DNA of 64,000 bases, from positions 62,001-126,000 of the forward strand of contig NZ_JAQFWW010000001.1 in the NCBI RefSeq assembly GCF_027706145.1, given 5' to 3'. A program made the translations under genes and the position numbers. Under the pieces are notes generated by a model. It did not search any database and was not told where the DNA came from. It saw nothing but the letters and a program-made list of their open reading frames with translations. Each line of letters starts with the position of its first letter. Position 1 is the first letter of the stretch. The DNA comes from Bacillus changyiensis (GTDB lineage: Bacteria; Bacillota; Bacilli; Bacillales; Bacillaceae). Shown here piece by piece: positions 8,479-17,684 of this stretch.

Positions 8479-10596
8479 ATGATAAAAAACAAAACGAAAA
8501 CAGAAAAAAAACGAAAACTGGTCCCGATTCGGCTCCATATCCTGTTTTTTTTGGCTTTTCTTACTTTTACGGCTATGATTATCCGTCTTGGAATGGTGCA
8601 GATTGTCTATGGTGAAGACTATATTCATCAAATTCAAAAACAGGCAGAAGTCGATGTGACAACATCAGTTCCTAGAGGAAAAATATTTGACCGAAACTTG
8701 AATACCCTTGTCCAAAATAAACCTTTAAATGCGATTACATACACTCGTTCATCATCGGTTTCACAGAAGGAGCAGCTAGAGATTGCAAAAAAACTGGCGG
8801 ATATGCTTACGATTGACACTAGTAAAGTAACAGAGCGAGATAAAAAAGATTACTGGATCTTAACAAGACCCAAACAAGCAAAAAAATTAGTGACTCGTAA
8901 AGATCGCCAAAAAGTTAAGCAAGGTAAAATTTCTGATGATGATTTATATCAACTTCAGCTTGACCGGATCTCAAAACAGCAGCTCTCTCAATTAACCAAA
9001 ACGGATTTAGAGGTATTGGCAATTAAACGAAGGATGGATTCAGGTTATCCGAAAATACCCCAATACATTAAAAACAAGCATGTAACCTTAAAAGAATTGG
9101 CTTATGTCAGCGAACACCTTGACGATCTCCCGGGTGTTGATGTGACATCTGATTGGGAACGAGATTATCCGTATCATGAACTTCTGAGAACAGTCATTGG
9201 TCGTGTTTCTAATTCAAATGAAGGCCTTCCTAAACATCTACTTGATCATTATTTATCACTTGGCTATAACCGCAATGATCGGGTTGGTAAAAGTTATCTT
9301 GAAGCTAAGTATGAGGAAGTACTCAAGGGACAAAAAGAAAGAGTGAAAAACATTACTGATAAATCAGGGAATTTAATTAATAAAAAGATGATTTCAAAAG
9401 GGGAAAGCGGTAAAGATATCGTGCTAACAATTGATGTTGACATGCAAAAAGCAGTTGAGAATATCATTGAGGTAGAGATGAAAAAAGCAAAAACTCAACA
9501 ATATGCACCACTCCTTGATCGAGCATTTGTCGTGATGATGGATCCAAGAAACGGGGAAGTTTTAACACTTGCTGGAAAACAAATGAAAAACAAAGGTGGG
9601 AAATTGATATTTGATAGTTATGCCTTAGGAACAATGACATCTTCATATGCCATGGGTTCAGCTGTTAAAGGAGCGACTGTCTTAACAGGATTACAGACTG
9701 GCGCCATTCAATTAAATACCCATTTTTTTGATGAGCCTCTTTATATTGCAGGATCTCCTGTCAAAAAATCATGGTCAAACTATCTTGGGAGAGTTGGTAT
9801 TAAAAAAGCGCTTGAACAATCTTCTAACGTCTTTATGTTTAAAACGGCCATTGCAATCGGCAAAGGGTATTACAGAGCACATCAGCCACTTGACATTCAT
9901 ACGAAAGCATTCGATACATTCAGATATTATTTCAATCAATTCGGACTAGGTGTTAAAACGGGAATCGATCTACCAAATGAGGCGAGTGGCTTCAAAGGTT
10001 CACAAAAGCTTCCTGGTTTTTTACTTGACTTTTCCATCGGGCAATTTGATACTTATACACCGCTTCAGATGGCCCAGTATGTTTCGACAATTGCAAATGG
10101 TGGCTATCGGATGAAGCCTCAGATCATAAAAGAAATAAGGAGACCAGATTCTCAAAAAGGCATCGGAGCTATCACGAAATATATACCGCCTCAAGTGTTA
10201 AATAGTTTAGATATGAGTCAGAAAGACATAGAGATTGTTCAAAAAGGATTTAGACGGGTGATGATACGAGGAACAGCAAAAAAACAATTTGCATCAGCAC
10301 CATATCAACCCGCAGGTAAAACAGGAACCGTAGAGTCATTCTATGAAGGACCTGAACAGGCAAAAACAGGGACGCCGGTTTATAATACAACACTTGTTGC
10401 ATATGCTCCTTACAAACAGCCAGAGGTGGCAATTTCTGTTGTGGTTCCATGGGCTTATATTGATTATAAGAAGAGGTATTCAATCACGAATAATATCGGA
10501 CGAAAAGTACTTGATAAGTATTTTGAACTGAAATCTAAACAAGCACGAGATGATACAAAAGAGAAAAATAAGCTTAACATTGAAGAAAACACATGA
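8479..10596 (+). CDS. pbpA: Penicillin-binding protein 2A, class B transpeptidase
   Basis: This class B penicillin-binding protein cross-links peptidoglycan during side-wall elongation, working with RodA in the rod complex. The 705-residue protein has a short cytoplasmic tail, one membrane anchor (about 19-42), a pedestal domain and a C-terminal transpeptidase. All three active-site motifs are visible: SAVK with nucleophile Ser394, SSN at 448-450, and KTGT at 614-617. It matches B. subtilis PbpA (716 residues) in position and sequence. A short SD-like AGGTGAT lies 5 bases before the ATG. Confidence 0.93.
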   Translation: MIKNKTKTEKKRKLVPIRLHILFFLAFLTFTAMIIRLGMVQIVYGEDYIHQIQKQAEVDVTTSVPRGKIFDRNLNTLVQNKPLNAITYTRSSSVSQKEQLEIAKKLADMLTIDTSKVTERDKKDYWILTRPKQAKKLVTRKDRQKVKQGKISDDDLYQLQLDRISKQQLSQLTKTDLEVLAIKRRMDSGYPKIPQYIKNKHVTLKELAYVSEHLDDLPGVDVTSDWERDYPYHELLRTVIGRVSNSNEGLPKHLLDHYLSLGYNRNDRVGKSYLEAKYEEVLKGQKERVKNITDKSGNLINKKMISKGESGKDIVLTIDVDMQKAVENIIEVEMKKAKTQQYAPLLDRAFVVMMDPRNGEVLTLAGKQMKNKGGKLIFDSYALGTMTSSYAMGSAVKGATVLTGLQTGAIQLNTHFFDEPLYIAGSPVKKSWSNYLGRVGIKKALEQSSNVFMFKTAIAIGKGYYRAHQPLDIHTKAFDTFRYYFNQFGLGVKTGIDLPNEASGFKGSQKLPGFLLDFSIGQFDTYTPLQMAQYVSTIANGGYRMKPQIIKEIRRPDSQKGIGAITKYIPPQVLNSLDMSQKDIEIVQKGFRRVMIRGTAKKQFASAPYQPAGKTGTVESFYEGPEQAKTGTPVYNTTLVAYAPYKQPEVAISVVVPWAYIDYKKRYSITNNIGRKVLDKYFELKSKQARDDTKEKNKLNIEENT

Positions 10597-10610
10597 ATAG
10601 TTACTCCTCG

Positions 10611-10644
10611 AAACGTCCGCACAAATCCCTGCGGACGTTTTTTC
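10611..10644 (+). terminator. pbpA terminator
   Basis: AAACGTCCGC (10611-10620) and GCGGACGTTT (10631-10640) form a perfect 10-bp stem followed by a T run. It insulates pbpA from the pst operon. Confidence 0.88.
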
Positions 10645-10664
10645 CAGTAATAAAACAAGTTTCC

Positions 10665-10703
10665 TTTACAAAACCTTAATAATTTATTCAAACAAGATTA
10701 ATA
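10665..10703 (+). promoter_or_regulatory. Pho box (PhoP binding site) of the pst operon
   Basis: Four TTHACA-like hexamers, TTTACA (10665), TTAATA (10676), TTCAAA (10687) and TTAATA (10698), are spaced exactly 11 bases apart. This is the direct-repeat geometry recognised by phosphorylated PhoP in Bacillus. A weak -10 candidate (TACGCT, 10713-10718) follows at the distance expected for a PhoP-activated sigma-A promoter. Confidence 0.85.
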
Positions 10704-10761
10704 CTGAAAAGGTACGCTAAACATGCAGGACAAATTACACACTATTCGGGAGGATTATGAA

Positions 10762-11667
10762 GTGAAACCATTTAAAAAAGTCACATTGATGTTAATGATG
10801 TCCGTTTTAGTTGTCTTCGCAGCGGCTTGTGCAGGCGGTAATGACGATGAAGGCAAGAAAAACGATAATAATGACGGTAAGGCTTCAGGAACGTTAACCA
10901 TTTCCGGTTCTTCTGCAATGCAGCCACTTGTGTCGGCTGCGGCTGAGAAATTCATGAATGAGAATCAGGAGGCTGATATTCAAGTGCAAGCGGGAGGATC
11001 TGGTACAGGTCTTTCACAGGTGGCTGAAGGAACAGTTCAAATTGGGAACTCCGATGTCTTCGCTGAAGAAAAAGAAGGCATTCCTGCTGATAAGCTGGTT
11101 GATCATCAAGTAGCCGTTGTTGGAATGGCAGCAGCTGTCAATCCTGATGTGGGCATCAAAGATATTTCAATGAAAGATCTGAAAAAGGTATTCACAGGAA
11201 AAATCAAAAACTGGAAGGAACTTGGCGGGAAAGATCAAAAGATTACCCTTGTCAATCGTCCCGATTCCTCAGGAACTCGTGCGACCTTTGTAAAATATGC
11301 ACTTGATGGAGAAGCTCCTGCCGAAGGAATTACTGAGGATTCTTCTAATACAGTTAAAAAACTAATTGCTGATACACCAGGAGCAATTGGATATCTAGCT
11401 TTTTCATACCTAACTGATAACTCTATTACTGCTCTGTCACTTGATGGTGTAAAACCGACTGCGGAAAACGTTCAAAAAGGCAAATTTCCAGTTTGGGCAT
11501 ATCAGCACTCTTATACGAAAGGTGAACCTAAAGGTTTAGCTAAAAAATTCTTGGATTATTTGAAGAGTGAAGAAATCCAAAAATCGATTGTGACAGATCA
11601 AGGTTATATTCCAGTAACAGATATGGAAGTAAAGCGTGATGCAAAGGGAAAACAAACTGCTAAATAA
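10762..11667 (+). CDS. pstS: Phosphate-binding lipoprotein PstS
   Basis: PstS captures phosphate outside the membrane and delivers it to the PstCA channel. The 301-residue precursor has a lipoprotein signal ending AAAC, with the lipidated Cys near residue 24. An Asn/Asp-rich linker follows, then the phosphate-binding fold opening with LTISGSSAMQPL; phosphate-contacting segments GGSGTG and RPDSSGTR are present. The GTG at 10762 is chosen because GGGAGG lies 8 bases upstream and it places the signal at the N-terminus; the frame is open further upstream. Phosphate starvation control through the Pho box is expected. Confidence 0.95.
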   Translation: MKPFKKVTLMLMMSVLVVFAAACAGGNDDEGKKNDNNDGKASGTLTISGSSAMQPLVSAAAEKFMNENQEADIQVQAGGSGTGLSQVAEGTVQIGNSDVFAEEKEGIPADKLVDHQVAVVGMAAAVNPDVGIKDISMKDLKKVFTGKIKNWKELGGKDQKITLVNRPDSSGTRATFVKYALDGEAPAEGITEDSSNTVKKLIADTPGAIGYLAFSYLTDNSITALSLDGVKPTAENVQKGKFPVWAYQHSYTKGEPKGLAKKFLDYLKSEEIQKSIVTDQGYIPVTDMEVKRDAKGKQTAK

Positions 11668-11678
11668 TGAATAAATTG

Positions 11679-11704
11679 GGGAAAGTGAGTTCTTTTGCTT
11701 TCCC
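11679..11704 (+). promoter_or_regulatory. Stem-loop between pstS and pstC
   Basis: GGGAAAG (11679-11685) and CTTTCCC (11698-11704) form a stem followed by a weak T-rich stretch. Such an element can favour pstS mRNA over the distal genes by partial termination or processing. That role is an inference. Confidence 0.5.
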
Positions 11705-11738
11705 TCTTATGACTTGTTTTTATATGGGAGTGTAAAAA

Positions 11739-12668
11739 ATGTATCAAAAAATAGAGAAACCGTCCGCGCAAGAGCGGCTGATCAGCTCCAAGAAAAATCG
11801 TAAAATGGATGAAATTCGGGGAAAAATGCTGGTTGCAACGTGTGCATTTATCATGATAGTAGCGGCGATTTCAATCACAATCTTCCTTGGAAATAAGGGG
11901 TTACAATCTTTTCTGGCTAACAATGTAAGTCCAATTGAGTTCTTAACCAGTTTAGATTGGAATCCAACAAAAGAAGATCCTCAGTATGGAGCATTGCCGT
12001 TTATACTCGGCTCATTTGCAGTGACACTGCTCGCGTCTCTAATCGCTGCCCCGCTTGGTATCGGAGGTGCGATATTTATGACGGAAATTGCACCTTCATG
12101 GGGAAGAAAACTATTACAGCCGGTGGTAGAATTGCTTGTTGGGATTCCTTCTGTCGTTTATGGATTCATAGGTCTTACAGTATTAGTGCCATTCATATCT
12201 CAATTTAAAACAAGTGGCTCAGGACACAGCCTGCTAGCAGGAACGATTGTCCTAGCTGTGATGATTTTACCGACCGTCACTTCGATTTCAACAGATGCGC
12301 TCATTTCTCTGCCAAAAAGCTTGCGAGAAGGCTCATATGCATTGGGCGCGACCCGGTGGCAGACGATCAGAAAAGTCTTGATTCCAGCAGCGCTCCCTTC
12401 ACTCCTAACAGCTGTTGTATTGGGAATGGCAAGGGCGTTTGGAGAAGCGCTTGCTGTGCAGATGGTAATTGGAAACTCACGGGATCTTTTTGATGGTCTC
12501 TTAGATCCAGCAGCTACATTAACAACGATTATCACACTTAATATGGGTCATACAACATATGGAAGCGTAGAAAACAATACACTCTGGTCAATGGGACTTG
12601 TACTATTGATAATGTCGTTCTGTTTTATTCTGCTGATTCGGTATCTGTCATCTAGGAGGAAATTGTAA
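11739..12668 (+). CDS. pstC: Phosphate ABC transporter permease PstC
   Basis: One of two membrane subunits forming the phosphate channel. It has 309 residues with a charged N-terminal tail (1-28) and about six hydrophobic segments. The EAA-type loop ALGATRWQTIRKVLIPAALPSLLTAVVLG, which contacts the ATPase, lies near 200-230. GGAGTG precedes the ATG. Its stop overlaps the pstA start by one base, so the two permeases are co-translated. Confidence 0.93.
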   Translation: MYQKIEKPSAQERLISSKKNRKMDEIRGKMLVATCAFIMIVAAISITIFLGNKGLQSFLANNVSPIEFLTSLDWNPTKEDPQYGALPFILGSFAVTLLASLIAAPLGIGGAIFMTEIAPSWGRKLLQPVVELLVGIPSVVYGFIGLTVLVPFISQFKTSGSGHSLLAGTIVLAVMILPTVTSISTDALISLPKSLREGSYALGATRWQTIRKVLIPAALPSLLTAVVLGMARAFGEALAVQMVIGNSRDLFDGLLDPAATLTTIITLNMGHTTYGSVENNTLWSMGLVLLIMSFCFILLIRYLSSRRKL

Positions 12669-13555
12669 TGAATAGCAAAGTAGCCAATCGAATTGCAACA
12701 GGTGTTTTTGGACTTATTGCCGCAATCATTACGGCGATTCTTGTCAGTTTGTTCACATATATCATTGTCGGTGGTGTTTCACATATTAGTCTTGACTTTC
12801 TGACCTCACGTTCAAGTGCACTTTTAAGTGGTGGCGGGATTCGTGATCAGCTGTTTAACTCTTTTTATATTTTGATTTTAACCATGTTGATTACCATTCC
12901 AATTGGAGTTGGTGGCGGGATTTATATGGCTGAATATGCACCTGCTAATAAACTGACGGATTTTATCCGAATCTGTATTGAAGTGTTATCATCCCTTCCA
13001 TCGATTGTTATGGGGATGTTTGGAATGCTGGTGTTTGTCAATCTTACTGGCTGGGGCTATAGTATTATCGGTGGAGCACTCATATTAACGATCTTTAATC
13101 TCCCTGTAATGGTGCGGGTGACAGAAGATGCAATTCGTACTGTACCGAAAGATCAAAAAGAAGCTTCACTTGCTTTAGGGGTGTCCAAATGGCATACGAT
13201 CAAAACTGTTTTGGTTCCGGGGGCTGTCCCATCTATCATCACTGGAGCGATCCTTGCATCAGGACGTGTATTTGGTGAGGCTGCTGCATTGTTATTTACT
13301 GCCGGTTTGACAACACCGAGATTGAATTTTGGTAATTGGAATCCATTTTCAGAAACGTCTCCACTTAATATTTTCAGACCAGCAGAGACGTTGGCCGTTC
13401 ATATTTGGAATGTTAATACACAAGGCATCATCCCAGATGCAGAAGCCATTGCAAACGGAGCTTCAGCGGTACTCGTGCTGTCTGTTCTGATGTTTAACTT
13501 GTTAGCAAGATGGCTTGGCTCTTTTATTCACAGAAAATTAACGGCAAATAAATAA
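12668..13555 (+). CDS. pstA: Phosphate ABC transporter permease PstA
   Basis: This is the second channel subunit, 295 residues, with six hydrophobic segments and the coupling loop ALGVSKWHTIKTVLVPGAVPSI near residue 170. It pairs with PstC and is driven by the PstB ATPases encoded next. AGGAGGAAATTG precedes the ATG. The start overlaps the pstC stop by one base. Confidence 0.93.
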   Translation: MNSKVANRIATGVFGLIAAIITAILVSLFTYIIVGGVSHISLDFLTSRSSALLSGGGIRDQLFNSFYILILTMLITIPIGVGGGIYMAEYAPANKLTDFIRICIEVLSSLPSIVMGMFGMLVFVNLTGWGYSIIGGALILTIFNLPVMVRVTEDAIRTVPKDQKEASLALGVSKWHTIKTVLVPGAVPSIITGAILASGRVFGEAAALLFTAGLTTPRLNFGNWNPFSETSPLNIFRPAETLAVHIWNVNTQGIIPDAEAIANGASAVLVLSVLMFNLLARWLGSFIHRKLTANK

Positions 13556-13571
13556 AGAAGGGTGAATGTTT

Positions 13572-14387
13572 ATGGTTCAAATTCCGGCCTTAGAAATCGT
13601 AGATAACAGTAGCGGAATTGCGGAGCTTCCCAAAGAGCACATTTTAGAAGTGCAAAACTTAAATATTTATTATGGAGAAAAACGGGCTGTTAACAACATT
13701 TCTCTTGAAATTGATAAACAGGCTGTTACAGCATTGATCGGTCCGTCAGGCTGTGGGAAATCGACTTTTTTAAGAAGCATTAATCGCATGAATGATTTGA
13801 TTTCTACTGCAAGAACTACGGGTCAAATTTTATATGAAGGGCTTAATATTCTTGATTCCCATATAAATGTTATCAATCTAAGAAGAGAAATTGGCATGGT
13901 CTTTCAAAAGCCGAATCCTTTTCCAAAATCGATATATCAGAATATAGCGCATGCTTTGAAGTATGCAGGAGAACGAAGGAAAACGGTTTTGGATGATATC
14001 GTAGAAGAAAGTCTAACGAAAGCAGCGCTTTGGGATGAAGTAAAAGACCGCCTTCATCAATCGGCTTTATCATTGTCAGGAGGTCAACAGCAGCGCCTCT
14101 GCATTGCTCGAACACTTGCGATGAAACCTGAAGTATTGCTTTTGGATGAACCGGCTTCAGCACTTGATCCAATCTCAAATGCAAAAATTGAGGAATTAAT
14201 CGTCAATTTAAAAAAGGAATATTCTATCATCATTGTGACTCATAATATGCAACAGGCTTCTAGAATTTCCGACAAAACAGCGTTTTTCCTAAATGGTGAT
14301 TTGATTGAATATAACAGAACAAAAAAAATCTTTACAAATCCCTCTGAAAAACAAACAGAGGATTATATTAACGGTAGATTCGGTTAA
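13572..14387 (+). CDS. pstBA: Phosphate import ATPase, first copy
   Basis: This is the ATPase of the phosphate importer, 271 residues. It carries Walker A GPSGCGKS, a long PstB-type insert before the Q-loop ([13 protein letters not shown]), signature LSGGQQQR, Walker B LLLDEPAS and H-loop THN. The start ATG at 13572 fits the AAGGGTG site; an in-frame ATG at 13566 sits too close. Bacillus carries two tandem pstB genes. This copy has a longer N-terminus and the less common Ala after DEP (DEPAS), compared with DEPTS in the second copy. Confidence 0.9.
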   Translation: MVQIPALEIVDNSSGIAELPKEHILEVQNLNIYYGEKRAVNNISLEIDKQAVTALIGPSGCGKSTFLRSINRMNDLISTARTTGQILYEGLNILDSHINVINLRREIGMVFQKPNPFPKSIYQNIAHALKYAGERRKTVLDDIVEESLTKAALWDEVKDRLHQSALSLSGGQQQRLCIARTLAMKPEVLLLDEPASALDPISNAKIEELIVNLKKEYSIIIVTHNMQQASRISDKTAFFLNGDLIEYNRTKKIFTNPSEKQTEDYINGRFG

Positions 14388-14399
14388 GGAGGGATGGTA

Positions 14400-15179
14400 A
14401 TGGATGCTGTAACAGCAATAAAGCCAAAAGATGTATATCAAGTTCGTGATTTGAATTTATGGTATGGTGAACACCATGCATTAAAAAACATTAATTTATC
14501 AATCCCTGAACGTGAGATTACTGCGATCATCGGTCCGTCAGGTTGTGGGAAGTCAACTTTTATTAAGACGCTAAATTTGATGAGCAACATGGTACCAAAC
14601 GTAAAAATAACAGGTGATATTAGCTATAAAGGCAATAATATATTGAATAGATCAACTGACCTTGTTGAATTAAGAAAGAATGTCGGTATGGTTTTTCAAA
14701 AAGGAAATCCATTCCCTCAATCGATTTTTAATAATGTTGCGTACGGCCCTAAAATTCATGGCGTAAAAAACAAACAGGAACTGAATGAAAGAGTCGAAAA
14801 AGCATTGATCGATGTAGCGTTGTGGGATGAAGTGAAAGACCGTCTTCATTCTCAGGCACTCGGCCTTTCTGGAGGACAGCAACAGCGATTATGTATTGCA
14901 AGAGCGCTTGCCACAAACCCTGATGTTTTATTAATGGATGAGCCTACATCAGCCCTTGATCCCGTATCCACCTTGAAAATAGAAGAACTGATGTTGAAAC
15001 TAAAAGAAAAGTATACGATTGCCATTGTGACTCACAATATGCAGCAAGCCTCAAGGATTTCTGATCAAACAGCTTTCTTTCTAATGGGAGAACTCATTGA
15101 ATGCAGGGATACATTGACATTATTTTCAAACCCGGCTGATTACCGAACAAGAGATTATATTACCGGTCGTTTTGGATAA
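14400..15179 (+). CDS. pstBB: Phosphate import ATPase, second copy
   Basis: This second PstB paralogue, 259 residues, has Walker [10 protein letters not shown]-loop [13 protein letters not shown], signature LSGGQQQR, Walker B LLMDEPTS and the C-terminal RDYITGRFG shared with PstBA. The ATG at 14400 follows AAGGAGGG at 6 bases; an ATG at 14394 directly abuts that site and is unlikely. It is the last gene of the pst operon and is followed by a clear terminator. Whether the two ATPases work as a heterodimer or alternatively cannot be told from sequence. Confidence 0.9.
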   Translation: MDAVTAIKPKDVYQVRDLNLWYGEHHALKNINLSIPEREITAIIGPSGCGKSTFIKTLNLMSNMVPNVKITGDISYKGNNILNRSTDLVELRKNVGMVFQKGNPFPQSIFNNVAYGPKIHGVKNKQELNERVEKALIDVALWDEVKDRLHSQALGLSGGQQQRLCIARALATNPDVLLMDEPTSALDPVSTLKIEELMLKLKEKYTIAIVTHNMQQASRISDQTAFFLMGELIECRDTLTLFSNPADYRTRDYITGRFG

Positions 15180-15191
15180 GATGACAAACCA

Positions 15192-15224
15192 AAAAACAGG
15201 CTAAAGTTTCATAGCCTGTTTTTA
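15192..15224 (+). terminator. pst operon terminator
   Basis: AACAGGCTA (15195-15203) and TAGCCTGTT (15212-15220) form a stem followed by a T run. Confidence 0.85.
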
Positions 15225-15348
15225 TATATAGGGTGCGATAAAAAACTACGATCCTAATTTAGAAAGCATGCCATTTAGGCCAGAGAATCGTTAATTATAA
15301 GAGCAAAGGATAAAGAGTACATTCGGACCGTAAGTGTCTTTTAGGGCT
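15225..15348. other. Gene-free spacer between pstBB and yqzC
   Basis: I see no open frame with a ribosome site and no repeat or promoter I can support here. It separates two converging units. Confidence 0.5.
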
Positions 15349-15385
15349 AAAATTAACCGCCAGTTATATACCGGCGGTTAATTTT
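15349..15385 (-). terminator. yqzC terminator
   Basis: AAAATTAACCGCC (15349-15361) and GGCGGTTAATTTT (15373-15385) form a perfect 13-bp stem ending in T-rich sequence on the minus strand. It overlaps the yqzC stop codon. Confidence 0.75.
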
Positions 15386-15920
15386 ATTTGGATAGTGTCT
15401 CCACGATTTTTTTGAAACTTTCCCCACGTTTTAATTCATACTTACCTGCACGAAGTTTTGATTCATACCCAGATTTTTTTGCGTATTTTTCAAATTTATC
15501 TGCAGAAGAGACAACTTTTTCTTTTGCAAGGGTATCAGCCACTTCTGATAGGCTCATCCCACTCTTAATTTCGAGTTTATATTTTGTATCTTTTTTCTTT
15601 TTGTCTTTATCTTCCTTTTTGTCGTTATCTTTATTCTTATCTTTGTCTTTATTTTTGTCTTCTGCTTTATTGTTATCTTTTTGGGCGACTTTCCCTTGTT
15701 TTAGTGCTGTTTCTTTATATTGCAGTAGTTCTTGATACTCATTCTTTTCAACAGCAATTTGTTCATTGTTTTTTAAATACGTTTTAACATTGGACTCACT
15801 TACTTTTTCAGCATCTTTCGATTCAGCATTTCCGTTACCTGTCAGGTAAAATGCTCCTGCAAGAACACCCGTGGCTAAAATCATTCCTCCGGCAAATGCT
15901 TGTACACTTTGTCTGTTCAT
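15384..15920 (-). CDS. yqzC: YqzC, membrane-anchored protein with MltG-type N-terminal-like domain
   Basis: This 178-residue protein has one N-terminal membrane segment (about 8-27) and a middle region dominated by Lys/Asp/Asn repeats (about 80-112). The C-terminal module (YKLEIKSGMSLSEVADTLAKE onward) resembles the LysM-like region found ahead of the catalytic domain in MltG/YceG endolytic transglycosylases. The catalytic domain itself is absent, so it may bind glycan without cutting. The gene overlaps yqzD by 4 bases and is co-transcribed with it. The name rests on position and the opening MNRQSVQAFAGGM. Confidence 0.65.
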   Translation of the reverse strand: MNRQSVQAFAGGMILATGVLAGAFYLTGNGNAESKDAEKVSESNVKTYLKNNEQIAVEKNEYQELLQYKETALKQGKVAQKDNNKAEDKNKDKDKNKDNDKKEDKDKKKKDTKYKLEIKSGMSLSEVADTLAKEKVVSSADKFEKYAKKSGYESKLRAGKYELKRGESFKKIVETLSK

Positions 15921-16267
15921 ACAAGCACCCTCTTATTGTCATTAATAATAGCTTTAACATCTTCAACAGAGACATGTTCTGCTTTGGCGATAGCTTCTTC
16001 AGACATCCCGTTTTGATATTTGGAAAGAATCTGTTTTGCGATATGCTGGTTGATCCCTGAAGCCGTTCTACGGATCACAACGTTTGAATCAAGTAGTTCC
16101 TCCTCAAGCACTGTCATTTTCTTTTTCAGTTTATAAATTTCCTGCATTGCTGACAGCTGAAGCGTCTCCAACTCTTGCTCCACTTCTTTAATTGGCTCCC
16201 TTTGAAAATATGAGAATGCAATCAGCGCAATGCTGACGACAAGCAGTGCAATTATAGCGAATTCCAC
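15917..16267 (-). CDS. yqzD: YqzD, membrane-anchored coiled-coil protein
   Basis: This protein of about 116 residues has an N-terminal membrane segment, a coiled-coil stretch rich in Glu/Leu (about 22-55) and a C-terminal helix-turn-helix-like part (MSEEAIAKAEHVSVEDVKAII). The start is uncertain. GTG at 16267 has AAGGTGAT at the right distance, ATG at 16273 overlaps that site, and TTG at 16282 has a poor one. It is the first gene of the pair with yqzC. Function is unknown. Confidence 0.65.
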   Translation of the reverse strand: MEFAIIALLVVSIALIAFSYFQREPIKEVEQELETLQLSAMQEIYKLKKKMTVLEEELLDSNVVIRRTASGINQHIAKQILSKYQNGMSEEAIAKAEHVSVEDVKAIINDNKRVLV

Positions 16268-16744
<477 letters not shown>

Positions 16745-16771
16745 GCAGCAGGAATTTCCTGCTGTTTTTTC
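16745..16771 (+). terminator. rpmGA terminator
   Basis: AGCAGGAATTTCCTGCT is a 6-to-7-bp hairpin followed by a T run, 20 bases before yqgN. It probably gives partial read-through. Confidence 0.7.
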
Positions 16772-16791
16772 AATTTTAAGGGGGAAGCGAT

Positions 16792-17376
16792 GTGAAGCGT
16801 TTTTTAAGAAATACGATGAGAACTAAACTTGAACAGCTTACAGATCAAGAGTTTCAGGAAAAAGCAGAAGCGATTCACCAGATGCTTTTTCAATCTAAAG
16901 TATGGAAAGAATCATCTGTTATTGCCCTTACCATCTCAAGAAAACTTGAAATACCTACAAAACCGATTATTAAACGGGCTTGGCAAGAAGGGAAGGTCGT
17001 ATGTATTCCAAAATGTTTTCCTGAGACGCATGATATGCATTTTCGCTGTTTCAAAAATGAAAACGAACTTGAAGTTGTTTATTTTGGTTTGCTAGAACCC
17101 ATCATGAATAAAACCGAACTGGTTAGTCAAGAAGACATTGACTTTATACTTGTTCCCGGCATCTGTTTTGATCGGAATGGTTATAGAATCGGCTATGGAG
17201 GCGGATATTATGACAGATATTTATCTAGCTATAGAAATAAGACAGCTTCACTTGCCTTTCAATGTCAAATGATCGATCAAGTTCCCCATGAAAAACACGA
17301 TATTCCGGTAGACCAAATTTTTACGGAAGTCGTTACATTGATTTGTAAAGAAAGTCCCTCTGATTTTCCAACCTGA
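16792..17376 (+). CDS. yqgN: 5-formyltetrahydrofolate cyclo-ligase
   Basis: This enzyme uses ATP to return 5-formyl-THF to the one-carbon pool as 5,10-methenyl-THF. The 194-residue protein shows the family signature GICFDRNGYRIGYGGGYYDR near 123-142, which forms the nucleotide-phosphate site. It starts with GTG at 16792 after AAGGGGGAAG; an ATG two bases upstream is out of frame. In the same neighbourhood folD and gcvT also feed one-carbon metabolism, though they are not in one operon. Confidence 0.92.
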   Translation: MKRFLRNTMRTKLEQLTDQEFQEKAEAIHQMLFQSKVWKESSVIALTISRKLEIPTKPIIKRAWQEGKVVCIPKCFPETHDMHFRCFKNENELEVVYFGLLEPIMNKTELVSQEDIDFILVPGICFDRNGYRIGYGGGYYDRYLSSYRNKTASLAFQCQMIDQVPHEKHDIPVDQIFTEVVTLICKESPSDFPT

Positions 17377-17421
17377 ATAAATCATGCAAAATGTGAAACG
17401 ATAGGTGGTAGGAGGGATGAT

Positions 17422-17595
17422 ATGAGAAGATTTACTTTTTTAATCTTAGGTTTGATTACAATTGTCCTGTTTTTTCAAAACCGTTATCGGGTACTTAATT
17501 TTGTTCTTGGTCAGGACAGAATTCGCCATTACTTTATTCACTGGATCATGAGAATTCCTTTTTTTCGAAATAAATTCACCCCACCTGTTTATTAA
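17422..17595 (+). CDS. yqgO: Small membrane protein YqgO
   Basis: This 57-residue protein has one hydrophobic segment at residues 4-18 followed by a basic, aromatic-rich tail. It has a strong ribosome site (AGGAGGG, 5 bases before the ATG) and is followed by its own terminator. It corresponds in place and size to B. subtilis yqgO, of unknown function. The frame is not conserved enough for me to say more. Confidence 0.65.
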   Translation: MRRFTFLILGLITIVLFFQNRYRVLNFVLGQDRIRHYFIHWIMRIPFFRNKFTPPVY

Positions 17596-17621
17596 ATCCC
17601 GTAAAAGGCGGGGTTTTTTAT
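17596..17621 (+). terminator. yqgO terminator
   Basis: A short CCCG (17598-17601) and CGGG (17609-17612) stem is followed by six Ts. Confidence 0.7.
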
Positions 17622-17684
17622 CTGTTTTGAGCAAAACTGTGAATTTCTTGTTATAATGAACAAAAACGATACTGGAGCGTTGGA

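Noticed and set aside
12200-12535. Minus-strand frame of 111 residues inside pstC
   Set aside because: It is a shadow of pstC with no ribosome site and no recognisable protein content.
15388-15735. Plus-strand frame of 115 residues rich in Ser/Leu/Phe
   Set aside because: It is the complement of the Lys/Asp-rich repeat region of yqzC, which creates a long open frame by codon bias. There is no ribosome site.
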